Below, piece by piece: positions 50,725 to 58,446 of a stretch of DNA of 64,000 nucleotides (position 1 is the first letter of the stretch; each line of letters begins with the position of its first letter). The notes under the pieces are model-generated. The model worked only from the letters and a program-made list of their open reading frames with translations, was not told where the DNA came from and did not search any database. Both the position numbers and the translations under genes were made by a program. The DNA is from Paenibacillus agri (GTDB lineage: Bacteria; Bacillota; Bacilli; Paenibacillales; Paenibacillaceae). The DNA lies in contig NZ_JABWCS010000216.1 of NCBI RefSeq assembly GCF_013359945.1, positions 124,001 to 188,000 on the forward strand. Direction: 5' to 3'.

Positions 50725-50923
50725 AAGTTCACCAATTCGCTAGATTTCGTGTTCCTGTACAAGTAACCTGTCTACAGGTTCACAGTTAAAACTATATCAC
50801 GCCTGATCCTTTTCTGAAAAGAATAGGGTCCAGTGAACCGACAACGCACACTTCCAGATTTGTCCGACTGGACTTGAAGGCGATATAATAAAGGTCAATC
50901 TGCCAACAGAAAGGAAACCTAGG

Positions 50924-51832
50924 ATGAACAAACACCGTCTGGGAACATCAGAACTATACATTAGCGAAATCGGGCTCGGCTGCATGTCCCTCGGAACAGA
51001 GGAAGACAAAGGCGTCTATCTCATTCATGAAGCACTGGAGAAGGGCATCAACTTCCTGGATACCGCCGATCTGTACGATGCAGGCCGTAATGAGGAGATC
51101 GTAGGCCAAGCCGTCCGCCACCGCCGCGGGGATGTGGTTATTGCCACCAAGGTGGGCAACCGCAGAAGACCAGGTCAAGAAGGCTGGGATTGGGATCCTT
51201 CCAAGGCTTATATCAAATCAGCAGTTAAAGACAGTCTGCGGAGATTGCAGACAGACTACATCGATCTGTATCAGCTGCACGGCGGAACAATTGAGGATCC
51301 TATCGATGAAACGATAGAGGCATTCGAGGAGCTGAAGCAGGAGGGCTTAATCCGTTACTACGGCATCTCCTCCATCCGTCCCAATGTGATCAGAGAATAT
51401 GTTAAACGCTCTAACATTGTCAGTGTTATGAGTCAATACAGTATCCTGGACCGGCGTCCGGAGGAAGAAATTCTTCCACTGCTAGCCCAGCATAATATTA
51501 GTCTGATCGCCCGGGGTCCGCTGGCCGGAGGAATTCTGACTGAGCGAGGCCGGGTCAAAGCGGAGAAGAGCTATTTGGACTATGACCGGGAAGCATTGCT
51601 GGCGCTCCATGACAAGCTGACACAGCAGAGTGGCCATGGCCTTCATTTGACCCAAACGGCACTGCGTTATCCATTGTCCCACCCTTCTGTAGCAACGATC
51701 ATTCCGGGCGCAAGTAGTCTGGAACAGTTACTGCAGAATGTATCGGCCGCCGGGAGTCCCCCGCTCTCTGAGGAGACTCTGAATATGCTCCGGGGTATTA
51801 GCAATGCTAATCAGTATGCACAGCATCGTTAA
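50924..51832 (+). CDS. Aldo/keto reductase
   Basis: 302 residues, (alpha/beta)8 barrel NADPH-dependent reductase. Catalytic tetrad: Asp in NFLDTADLYDAGRNEE, Tyr of DLYD near 50, Lys in IATKVGN near 76, His in YQLHGG near 112. NADPH-binding tail TIIPGASSLEQLLQNVSA near 265 is standard. The closest group is the AKR11/YqkF-like general stress reductases. AAAGGAAAC precedes ATG. Confidence 0.92.
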   Translation: MNKHRLGTSELYISEIGLGCMSLGTEEDKGVYLIHEALEKGINFLDTADLYDAGRNEEIVGQAVRHRRGDVVIATKVGNRRRPGQEGWDWDPSKAYIKSAVKDSLRRLQTDYIDLYQLHGGTIEDPIDETIEAFEELKQEGLIRYYGISSIRPNVIREYVKRSNIVSVMSQYSILDRRPEEEILPLLAQHNISLIARGPLAGGILTERGRVKAEKSYLDYDREALLALHDKLTQQSGHGLHLTQTALRYPLSHPSVATIIPGASSLEQLLQNVSAAGSPPLSEETLNMLRGISNANQYAQHR

Positions 51833-51873
51833 TACAACGGTAATGCATTTTTCCTGCTAAAATAATTTGCACA

Positions 51874-51919
51874 AGAGGCTGGTCCAACCGAACAAAGCGG
51901 TTAGATCAGCTTCTTTTAT
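51874..51919 (+). terminator. Aldo/keto reductase terminator
   Basis: AGAGGCTGGTCCAACCG / CGGTTAGATCAGCTTCT with TTTTATT. Confidence 0.8.
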
Positions 51920-52053
51920 TCTCTCCGTAAATTTCACCCCATCTGTATTAATTATCATCCTATAGGCGAATACCGTGGTCGTTCTGGGTTGCAGTCCATA
52001 GACTGGTGTCAGGAGTTCAAATCTAGATGGGTAAATTCTAGGAGGGTAATGTT

Positions 52054-52350
52054 ATGGAAACGCAAGACATTCAACAAATCAGCTGGAACTGTATGAATAA
52101 ATATGTTGGGATCGTGACGACGGACGGTCAATCCCATGACGGATTTATTGCTCACGTTGATCAGGATTATATTACACTGGCAATTCCGACGGGTGAAATC
52201 ATGAATCAGGCAAACGGAATGCCTGCACAAGGCTCTACTTACAGACAATTCGGCTTCCGTCCCGGATTCTTTCCAAGACGGCGGTTTATCCATCGGCGTA
52301 TTCCTTTTTTCGGTATCAGGGACCTGTTCCTGCTTCCTTTCTTCATCTAG
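52054..52350 (+). CDS. Small LSm-like (DUF2642/YuzF-type) protein
   Basis: 98 residues. WNCMNKYVGIVTTDGQSHDG and FIAHVDQDYITLAIP have the strand pattern of small Sm-like domains seen in Bacillales spore-coat-associated proteins. The tail is basic and aromatic (RPGFFPRRRFIHRRIPFFGI) and hydrophobic at the end. Probable spore surface location is inference. GGAGGG before ATG. Single-gene unit with terminator at 52391-52442. Confidence 0.65.
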   Translation: METQDIQQISWNCMNKYVGIVTTDGQSHDGFIAHVDQDYITLAIPTGEIMNQANGMPAQGSTYRQFGFRPGFFPRRRFIHRRIPFFGIRDLFLLPFFI

Positions 52351-52390
52351 CTTGCACTTACCCGTCTTCCACACTTCACACATCAACAAA

Positions 52391-52442
52391 AAGACTGTCT
52401 TGGAAAGGGTGCTGGTTGCCCTTTATCCGAGACAGTCTTTAT
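52391..52442 (+). terminator. Terminator
   Basis: AAAGACTGTCT ... AGACAGTCTTT with an inner AAAGGG/CCCTTT stem, then ATC; convergent with the DUF3939 gene. Confidence 0.8.
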
Positions 52443-52474
52443 CTTCTAGCCCCCTGCTCACCCTGTCACCCCCG

Positions 52475-52924
52475 TTACTCGAAATGCTCCGGTCTGTGAG
52501 TAAGCATCATTTCCTCTTCTGTGATATACAGTGGAAAAGGCGGGGTCTCCTTAAGATACCTTTCCGTTGACAGAAGCCGGTAGTGCACCTCGGGCAACCA
52601 GGCATCCTCCAGTAGCGGCAGCTTGCCGGTATCACTGATATAATTGTCCACAGCGGACTGAACCATGTCCAAATAATAAGGAATTAGCTTGTCTTTTTCC
52701 TCAAAGATTTCAAAGGTTTCACGAGACATAAAGAACTTCTGCTCCGGAATACCGCCTAAATAACGTTTGAGACGGTCCACATCAATACTCTTGTCTTCAT
52801 TGATCAGTACAGTGCGATTGATCGGGTCCGGCATATCAGCTTCAAACTGCCTCACAGCCTGCTTGATCTGCGGCAGAGTTACAGCAATGGTCGGGGATGC
52901 TTTTTTAGCGCGTTTAAATATCAT
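52475..52924 (-). CDS. DUF3939 family protein
   Basis: 149 residues, soluble. IAVTLPQIKQAVRQFEADMP, RTVLINEDKSIDVDRLKRYL and FMSRETFEIFEEKDK followed by LLEDAWLPEVHYRLLSTERY are typical of DUF3939, a Bacillales family without known activity. AGGAGA precedes ATG. Confidence 0.8.
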   Translation of the reverse strand: MIFKRAKKASPTIAVTLPQIKQAVRQFEADMPDPINRTVLINEDKSIDVDRLKRYLGGIPEQKFFMSRETFEIFEEKDKLIPYYLDMVQSAVDNYISDTGKLPLLEDAWLPEVHYRLLSTERYLKETPPFPLYITEEEMMLTHRPEHFE

Positions 52925-53044
52925 ACCGAAAGTCTCCTTTCAATGCATATATTAGTTAACGCTTACAATTCCATTTTATGCAATTCCCAATCCTTTAAAC
53001 CGTTATAAGCCCAAGTTTCACATAACCTTATCATTTAGAGCCTT

Positions 53045-53650
53045 TTATTTGACATATTCCCAATGCGTCCACATCTCCGGCGGATTCAGCTCGTACTTGT
53101 CATTCTCCCGGTACATGAACTGATGCATGATGAACTCCCGGCGGATGGTGGCAAAATCGTCGTGAAACGGCTTGATGAACTCATTGATCTCTTTCTCGGT
53201 GTACACCACACCAGGCTCCAGCTTCTCCACAATGTACTGCAAGGCAATCAGCTTCTTCTTGTACTGGGCCGGAATTTGCCGCAGACGGCCGTCCTTGGCG
53301 AAGAAATTACGAATCACCGACTCCTTGAGACTGTTCTCAGGTGACTGCTCTTCCATATCCCGGGCTCCTTTCGCAAAAATAAACTCCAAAGATGCTTCCG
53401 CATTCTCTCTGATGAACTCAGGATTCAGCTTGAAAAAGACTGTATTCTTGTCACGACGTTCCTTAATCAGCGCAGCTTCGCGCAATTTGGCGGCATGATG
53501 GGTAACCGTTGGCTGGGAGAGATTCAGCTTCTCAGCCAGCGCATGTCCGTGCATTTCTCCTTGAGATAACAAGAGCAACATGCGGAGGCGGGTAGGGTCG
53601 GCCAGCGCCTTATGATAATTAACGATTTTGTCGAGCTGCACTTGATACAC
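53045..53650 (-). CDS. ArsR-family regulator with DUF2087 domain
   Basis: 201 residues. Winged helix about 8-85: KALADPTRLRMLLLLSQGEM, HALAEKLNLSQPTVTHHAAK, then the wing KERRDKNTVFFKLNPE. The C-terminal DUF2087 part (NFFAKDGRLRQIPAQYKKKL ... HDDFATIRREFIMHQFMYRE) is a probable effector or partner domain. No cysteine metal site is seen. Upstream lies the perfect palindrome TTAGATATATATCTAA, a likely autoregulatory operator. Confidence 0.88.
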   Translation of the reverse strand: MYQVQLDKIVNYHKALADPTRLRMLLLLSQGEMHGHALAEKLNLSQPTVTHHAAKLREAALIKERRDKNTVFFKLNPEFIRENAEASLEFIFAKGARDMEEQSPENSLKESVIRNFFAKDGRLRQIPAQYKKKLIALQYIVEKLEPGVVYTEKEINEFIKPFHDDFATIRREFIMHQFMYRENDKYELNPPEMWTHWEYVK

Positions 53651-53693
53651 TCCTTACTGACATTCAGATCTTGATGGTAAAGTTGAAATAACT

Positions 53694-53709
53694 TTAGATA
53701 TATATCTAA
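53694..53709. promoter_or_regulatory. Palindromic operator of the ArsR-family gene
   Basis: TTAGATATATATCTAA is a perfect 16-bp palindrome 44-59 bp before the regulator start, between it and divergent ypdA. Confidence 0.75.
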
Positions 53710-53867
53710 TTATACACCATCCTAACATTACAAGCAATATAAAAGCGCTTACTTTTCGTCCTTATGGAAAAAAAATTGGATTTGGAGTAGGATTTAGAGG
53801 TCCGGCTTTTTGTCGGGTCCGTTATACAGAATAAAAAGATAGGATTTCACGGGAGGTTACCAGCAAC

Positions 53868-54848
53868 ATGAAAGATGTTATCATCATCGGGGCCGGGCCC
53901 TGCGGGCTTTCAGCAGCTATCGAATGCCAGCGTCAGGGGCTGTCCAGCCTCATTATTGAAAAGAACTTCATTGTCCATTCTATTTATTTGTATCCCACCA
54001 ATATGCAGTTCTTCAGCACGGCAGAGCTTTTGGAAATTGGCGATGTACCATTCACCTCGCCAAATGACAAGCCTTATCGTCATGAAGCGCTTGTCTACTA
54101 CCGCCGCGCCGCTGAGCAGCATGGTGTGGAAATTGCCGCTTATGAAGAGGCGTTGTCAATTGAAACACTCGAGGATGGAACTTTTGTCGTACATACTTCC
54201 AATATGCGCGGCGAGCAGCACAGTCATAAAGCAGGTCATGTTGTCATTGCGACCGGTTATTTTGACCAACCCAATATGATTGGTATTCCCGGCGAGGAGC
54301 TGCCAAAGGTAACTCACTACTTCGGGGAAGCACACCCTTACACCGGGATGAAGGTTACCGTTATAGGTGGCAGCAATTCCGCAGTAGATGCTGCGCTGGA
54401 GCTGATGCGTGTGGGTGCCTCTGTAGATATGGTCTATCGCGGTAACAGCATTTCAGACAATATTAAGTCATGGGTACGACCGATCTTCGAAGGCATGGTG
54501 CAAAAAGGAAAGATCCGGCTGCATCTTCAGTCCCGTGTTACAGAAATTAAGCCGGATTCAGTATTGATTACAAGTCATAATGGCGAGACTAACGTCATCG
54601 ACAATGATTTTGTCCTGGCGCTAACTGGCTTCAAGCCAAGCCGGGCCCTGCTCTCTTCCGCAGGTGCAGCTATGAATGACGATCTGGACAAACCTGTATA
54701 CGACCCTGTTACCATGGAGTCAACGGTGCCAGGGATCTACGTAGCAGGAGTGATCGCCTCCGGTCGCAATGCCAATGAGGTCTTCATTGAGACTGGACGG
54801 GGACATGGCAAACTGATTGTAGATCACATCCTTTCGAAGTCAAGGTAA
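53868..54848 (+). CDS. ypdA: Bacillithiol disulfide reductase YpdA (Bdr)
   Basis: 326 residues, thioredoxin-reductase-like flavoprotein without the CxxC pair. FAD site GAGPCGLSAAIE near 8, with the Cys used by Bdr; NADPH site VIGGSNSAVDAALEL near 168; C-terminal FAD block GIYVAGVIASGRNANEVFIE near 290. NADPH-driven reduction of oxidised bacillithiol, so the organism is expected to make bacillithiol. GGGAGG precedes ATG. DUF441 gene follows by 23 bp, probably co-transcribed. Confidence 0.93.
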   Translation: MKDVIIIGAGPCGLSAAIECQRQGLSSLIIEKNFIVHSIYLYPTNMQFFSTAELLEIGDVPFTSPNDKPYRHEALVYYRRAAEQHGVEIAAYEEALSIETLEDGTFVVHTSNMRGEQHSHKAGHVVIATGYFDQPNMIGIPGEELPKVTHYFGEAHPYTGMKVTVIGGSNSAVDAALELMRVGASVDMVYRGNSISDNIKSWVRPIFEGMVQKGKIRLHLQSRVTEIKPDSVLITSHNGETNVIDNDFVLALTGFKPSRALLSSAGAAMNDDLDKPVYDPVTMESTVPGIYVAGVIASGRNANEVFIETGRGHGKLIVDHILSKSR

Positions 54849-54871
54849 TCAGACAAGGAGTTGAAGCACGG

Positions 54872-55315
54872 ATGGACATGACCTCTTTGCTGCTGCTGGG
54901 ACTGGCCGCACTGGGTATTGTCAGCAATAATTCGCCTGTCACTATCGCGATGGTCGTTCTGCTGCTAATAAGAGTACTAGGGCTGAGTCAAGCCTTTCCC
55001 TGGCTGGAGAAATACGGACTCACCATTGGGATCATCATCCTGACGATCGGTGTCATGACCCCGCTGGCCAGCGGCAAAATCTCTCTGCAGACAGTCGGCC
55101 AGTCCTTCCTGCACTGGAAATCGCTCGCTGCGATCGGCATCGGCATTCTTGTGGCCTATCTTGGCGGACGCGGCGCTATCCTGATGGGCAACCAGCCCAC
55201 CGTTGTCGCCGGTCTCTTGATCGGAACGGTTATCGGTGTGGCCTTCTTCAAGGGCGTGCCGGTCGGCCCGCTGATCGCCGCGGGGATTCTATCGCTGTTG
55301 ATTGGAAAATTGTAA
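54872..55315 (+). CDS. DUF441 membrane protein (YtwI-like)
   Basis: 147 residues, about four or five membrane helices, DUF441 family. MDMTSLLLLGLAALGIVSNN, TIGIIILTIGVMTPLASGKI and GGRGAILMGNQPTVVAGLLI are characteristic. Function unknown. AAGGAG precedes ATG. It ends at a very strong dyad. Confidence 0.88.
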   Translation: MDMTSLLLLGLAALGIVSNNSPVTIAMVVLLLIRVLGLSQAFPWLEKYGLTIGIIILTIGVMTPLASGKISLQTVGQSFLHWKSLAAIGIGILVAYLGGRGAILMGNQPTVVAGLLIGTVIGVAFFKGVPVGPLIAAGILSLLIGKL

Positions 55316-55413
55316 TTCACTCGGAACGGGCGGGATTCCACAACGGGAATTCACAGTAGGAATTGACCCATTGAAGCCGTTCAAATTCGTTTTTTACCTC
55401 CATCTCATATCCG

Positions 55414-55452
55414 CACAAATAACTGCTTCAGGTACTGAAGCAGTTATTTGTG
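55414..55452. terminator. Perfect 18-bp-arm dyad terminator
   Basis: Arms CACAAATAACTGCTTCAG with loop GTA and an exact inverted copy; about 100 bp after the DUF441 stop. No long T run, but A/T-rich at the ends. Confidence 0.7.
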
Positions 55453-55772
55453 TCTATTGACAAAAAGCTTTTTTAAAGCGAATTTCGATGATTAGACTAG
55501 AAATAGTCTCTAATCTACACTACTTGTAAATTAAGTGAAATTAAGATTCAAGCAGAAGCCCAAACAAAGGCCCAGTCGTTATTCAACAAAGAGATATCCT
55601 GCGAATAAGCGAGCATTTGTAAGAATAAACCTTATTATAGTTAGAGGTGAATCTGAGCTTTCAGTCGCAAATCCCCTCCACTGTGCCCGTCTTCTTAGCA
55701 GTGAAAATAGCTCTACCTCCCCAACTGATGCTTTTCACAATTTATAGTTGTAATTTAAAGGTATACGGAGCA

Positions 55773-55962
55773 AATAAGTGCATTTCTGTACCTTAATTTT
55801 GCTAGTTGAGGCGTTATAACGAGAATAAGTGCATTATTGTATCTTATTTTCAAAAAAATAAGCCGGAAGGCCTTTTAGCGAATATTTAGCATACAAAATT
55901 GCACTTAATTCCCAATAGCCTGGTATTCGCAGGCATTTTAGGGTACAAAAATGCCGTTAATT
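55773..55962. repeat. Inverted array of about 51-bp units (array B)
   Basis: The core AATAAGTGCATT-N3-GTA begins at 55774 and 55825, 51 bp apart. Two inverted cores follow, GTACAAAAATGCCGTTAATT near 55943-55962 and ATACAAAATTGCACTTAATT near 55891-55910, 52 bp apart. The four cores share about 15 of 20 positions. Same two-armed, converging design as array A but a different sequence. Confidence 0.75.
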
Positions 55963-56030
55963 ACACTTTAAAAATAACTTTTATATAGATTACTTAGGAT
56001 TCTTACACGGGGCTAGATCATCTTTGCGGT

Positions 56031-56210
56031 AAACGTTTAGACTTTCGGCCGCTGTTGTCTCCAGATTTCTTTTGATTGTACCGCTATTCGCGGATAAAGT
56101 CCGGAGACAGCCTTTGCTTCCGATGCAAGCTTTTCTACGAAAAGCTTTTAGACGTTCGCTTCCGCTCCTTCAGTTCCAAACTTTCCCTCAATTCTGTTCC
56201 CCCTAGTTTA
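56031..56210. repeat. Structured dispersed repeat, copy 2
   Basis: Shares with copies 1 and 3 the block ACTTTCGG ... TTGTCTCCAGATTTCTTT and the tail CAGTTCCAAACTTTCC. The main stem is TGTCTCC (56055-56061) with GGAGACA (56103-56109), capped by CCGC-tattc-GCGG; the second hairpin is AAGCTTTTC-tac-GAAAAGCTT (56127-56147). The left end is less conserved than in the other copies. Confidence 0.7.
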
Positions 56211-56309
56211 AATTTTTCAGTTCAATCTATATAGCTGTGTTTGTTATTTTATTGCGTTCTATATAGCCAATTATTTTATGCTTCGAAGTAGGCTGAGGAG
56301 AGGTGTAAG

Positions 56310-56579
56310 TTGACTTTATTGTCAAAAAGAAACTTGAAATTAATAAGGCACTTTTGTTCTTTAGGAGTAATCATATTCGCCGTCTGTATTTTTATTTATC
56401 CATTTGAAAGGTATTTCCTAGGTTTAATGGTTTTGAACTTGAGTTTAGTTATGCTAATTCAGTCTGTAGAGTTAAAAAAATATGAATCAAAGGCGCAAAC
56501 AGACCTTCAATTCATATCTAGTTTAATTGCTTGTGTTTTGTGTTTAGCTGCTTCGTGTTATATTCTTATTCCAAACTAG
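56310..56579 (+). CDS. Small membrane protein, function unknown
   Basis: 89 residues with three membrane helices (about 12-29, 34-52, 66-86). The start is TTG with AGGAGAGGTG upstream, giving MTLLSKRNLKLIRHF. Located between structured repeat copy 2 and the convergent anti-sigma gene. No family recognised; AT-richer than neighbours. Confidence 0.5.
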   Translation: MTLLSKRNLKLIRHFCSLGVIIFAVCIFIYPFERYFLGLMVLNLSLVMLIQSVELKKYESKAQTDLQFISSLIACVLCLAASCYILIPN

Positions 56580-56616
56580 TGAAATCATTGCCCGGAATAG
56601 CTGGGCCAAACGTAAG

Positions 56617-57555
56617 TTACTGATCAGCAGAAATCATCTGCGGAAGCTCGCCTGCCATTCTTTTCTCCACAATCAACGGTTCTGCATAGCCATGCTCTGT
56701 CTGAATCTGCTTCATGGCTTCCTGCGCCGCTTCTTCCGTCGGATAATACCCTGCTTCCACGAGGAATAACCCCTTCTGATCCTTCAGCATGCGTAAACCC
56801 TCTACCCCGAACAGCATTTCTTCAGCAATAGCTAGCGTTTCTCCAGCAGGCTGGGAAGGGGTCCGCAGCGAATACACAGGTTGCTTCTGATCTCCTGCCC
56901 CCTGCTTCAACGTAATCACTACTTGTGCAGGATCTTTGTATTCCTTGACCTCATAGGCAACCGGCTCTTTGAAAGTTACACTAAACCGAATGGCGGAATC
57001 ATCGAGCGTGATGAGCGGATAGGCATCCTCTACAAAACGACTCTCCTTCAGTGTCTCCAAGTCTTTGGCAGCCGAGAATTTTCTTGCGCCACTGACCGAA
57101 ATGGTCATCGTGTAAGGATATTCTGTAAACTTCACATTATATGAACTCGCCAGTGTCTGATCTTCATCAGGGTTGGCAAAATTCAAGATTAACTGATCGC
57201 GCTCGCCCTGAGTCTTCAAGGCAATAAAGTCCACATCCACCCCGTCCTGAATCGTACCACCACCAGCGCTTCCTTGGGTAAACTGCAACACCTTCACCAG
57301 CTTGCCCAGCACAGGTACTTGCTCCAGACTTCCTGCGAAGGCAGGCATCGTATTCACACTTATAGTAAAAGAAACCAGCACCGCCGCAGCAGCTGAACCG
57401 CCCCATTTCAGGCTCCGCCGCACCACGCTATTTTTGCGCCGATGCTGCTTGCCTCTTTCGATTCCCTTACGGGCAGCGGCCGACAGCTCTTGGGGAATCT
57501 CTATATCGTTATATGCCTGCTGCATCATTTCCAATTGTTTATCCAAGGTGCTCAC
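56617..57555 (-). CDS. Anti-sigma factor, DUF4179 type, with SPOR-like tail
   Basis: 312 residues. N-terminal cytoplasmic part (about 1-46) binds sigma by family analogy. A membrane helix follows (WGGSAAAAVLVSFTISVNT, about 51-70), then an external DUF4179-type region starting PAFAGSLEQVPVLGKLVKVL. The last 50 residues, LFLVEAGYYPTEEAAQEAMK then YAEPLIVEKR, look like a SPOR-type fold, which in other proteins binds denuded glycan. It overlaps the sigma gene by 17 bases, so they are translated in tandem; release would free the sigma factor on wall stress, by analogy. Confidence 0.82.
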   Translation of the reverse strand: MSTLDKQLEMMQQAYNDIEIPQELSAAARKGIERGKQHRRKNSVVRRSLKWGGSAAAAVLVSFTISVNTMPAFAGSLEQVPVLGKLVKVLQFTQGSAGGGTIQDGVDVDFIALKTQGERDQLILNFANPDEDQTLASSYNVKFTEYPYTMTISVSGARKFSAAKDLETLKESRFVEDAYPLITLDDSAIRFSVTFKEPVAYEVKEYKDPAQVVITLKQGAGDQKQPVYSLRTPSQPAGETLAIAEEMLFGVEGLRMLKDQKGLFLVEAGYYPTEEAAQEAMKQIQTEHGYAEPLIVEKRMAGELPQMISADQ

Positions 57556-58057
57556 TCTCCTCCAGGTTGATTTTTAATTTCTCCAGTCCTCTGTAGAGGA
57601 CCGATTTGACCGAGCTCAATGGCTGTTCCAGGATTTCGGCAATGTCTTTCAGCGGCAAGTCCTCTAAATACCTCATAACAATCACCATTCGCGACTTTTC
57701 ATCGAGCCCGTCCAGCGCTTCGTACAAGTCAATGATTTCTTCCTTCTGCCCCGGTACATAGCTTCTTTCGGGTTCTTTCTCCATGTAGATGATTTTCTGG
57801 GATTTGCGGATATGATCCAGCGCGCAGTTGACGGCAATCCTGGTAAGCCAGGTCGCAAAATATTGCGGCTGCTGCAATTTATGAATGGAAATATAGGCTT
57901 TATAGACTGTCTCCTGGACAATCTCCAGCGCCTCATCCTTGTTCCTGACATAAGAAAATGCCATTCTGTAAATCCGCTCCTGCATGCCCTGGATCAGGGT
58001 GGTGAAGCTGTCTTCATCGCCGGCGATTGCCCGCTCAGCCAGTACTTCAACGTTCAT
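57539..58057 (-). CDS. ECF-type RNA polymerase sigma factor
   Basis: 172 residues from the ATG at 58057 (AAAGGAAGTGAG upstream). Region 2: FTTLIQGMQERIYRMAFSYV then RNKDEALEIVQETVYKAYIS (core binding and -10 recognition); region 4: LPLKDIAEILEQPLSSVKSV then LYRGLEKLKIN (the -35-binding helix-turn-helix). Group is similar to SigV/SigW-like or SigI-free ECF factors with DUF4179 partners. Cotranscribed with the anti-sigma gene. An autoregulated ECF promoter would be expected upstream of 58057, where repeat copy 3 sits 85 bp away. Confidence 0.92.
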   Translation of the reverse strand: MNVEVLAERAIAGDEDSFTTLIQGMQERIYRMAFSYVRNKDEALEIVQETVYKAYISIHKLQQPQYFATWLTRIAVNCALDHIRKSQKIIYMEKEPERSYVPGQKEEIIDLYEALDGLDEKSRMVIVMRYLEDLPLKDIAEILEQPLSSVKSVLYRGLEKLKINLEESEHLG

Positions 58058-58141
58058 GCTGCTCACTTCCTTTCTTAACGTGTACACCAGTTAGACGTGC
58101 AGCCCTCCCAAAAAGACGCAAGGGCTCAAAAAACTTTTGCT

Positions 58142-58363
58142 GATGCTATAAAAGACGAACTTAAGATATGAACGTAAGGCTCGGTCGTCACTACGGTGAA
58201 TGTTGGACTTCCGGTCGCTGTTGTCCCCAGATTTCTTTGATTAAACCGCTTTTAGCGGATGAAATCTGGTGACAAAGGCGAACGCGTTCGCTCCTACAGT
58301 TCCAACCTTTCCCCTTCGTTCCTTCTCGCTTTTTGTTATTTTCTTATGTGCATCTTATAAATC
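58142..58363. repeat. Structured dispersed repeat, copy 3
   Basis: About 220 bp. The left end GATGCTATAAAAGACGAACTT matches copy 1's inverted right end. Main stem TGTCCCCAGATTTC (58222-58235) against GAAATCTGGTGACA (58261-58274) pairs at 13 of 14, capped by CCGCT-ttt-AGCGG. The second hairpin of copies 1 and 2 is missing. Outer pairing GTTGGA (58202-58207) with TCCAAC (58301-58306) is exact here. Confidence 0.72.
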
Positions 58364-58372
58364 AAGCAAATG

Positions 58373-58409
58373 AAAAAAGCGGCGTCTCTCCCGAGATCAC
58401 CGCTGCTCT
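58373..58409 (-). terminator. Terminator of the YwjA-like exporter gene
   Basis: Minus-strand AGCAGCGGTGATCTC / GAGAGACGCCGCT then TTTTTTC. Confidence 0.85.
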
Positions 58410-58446
58410 CTTCTATGCAATCCAGCCAGTGGATATGCTGTCTAAA

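Larger units (their letters stand above)
55453..56309. other. Non-coding repeat zone
   Basis: No gene supported over about 850 bp; a 70-codon frame at 55535 lacks a ribosome site. It holds inverted array B (55773-55962) and structured repeat copy 2 (56031-56210). Confidence 0.65.

Noticed and set aside
55535..55747. 70-codon plus-strand ORF
   Set aside because: No ribosome site, odd composition, lies in a repeat zone.
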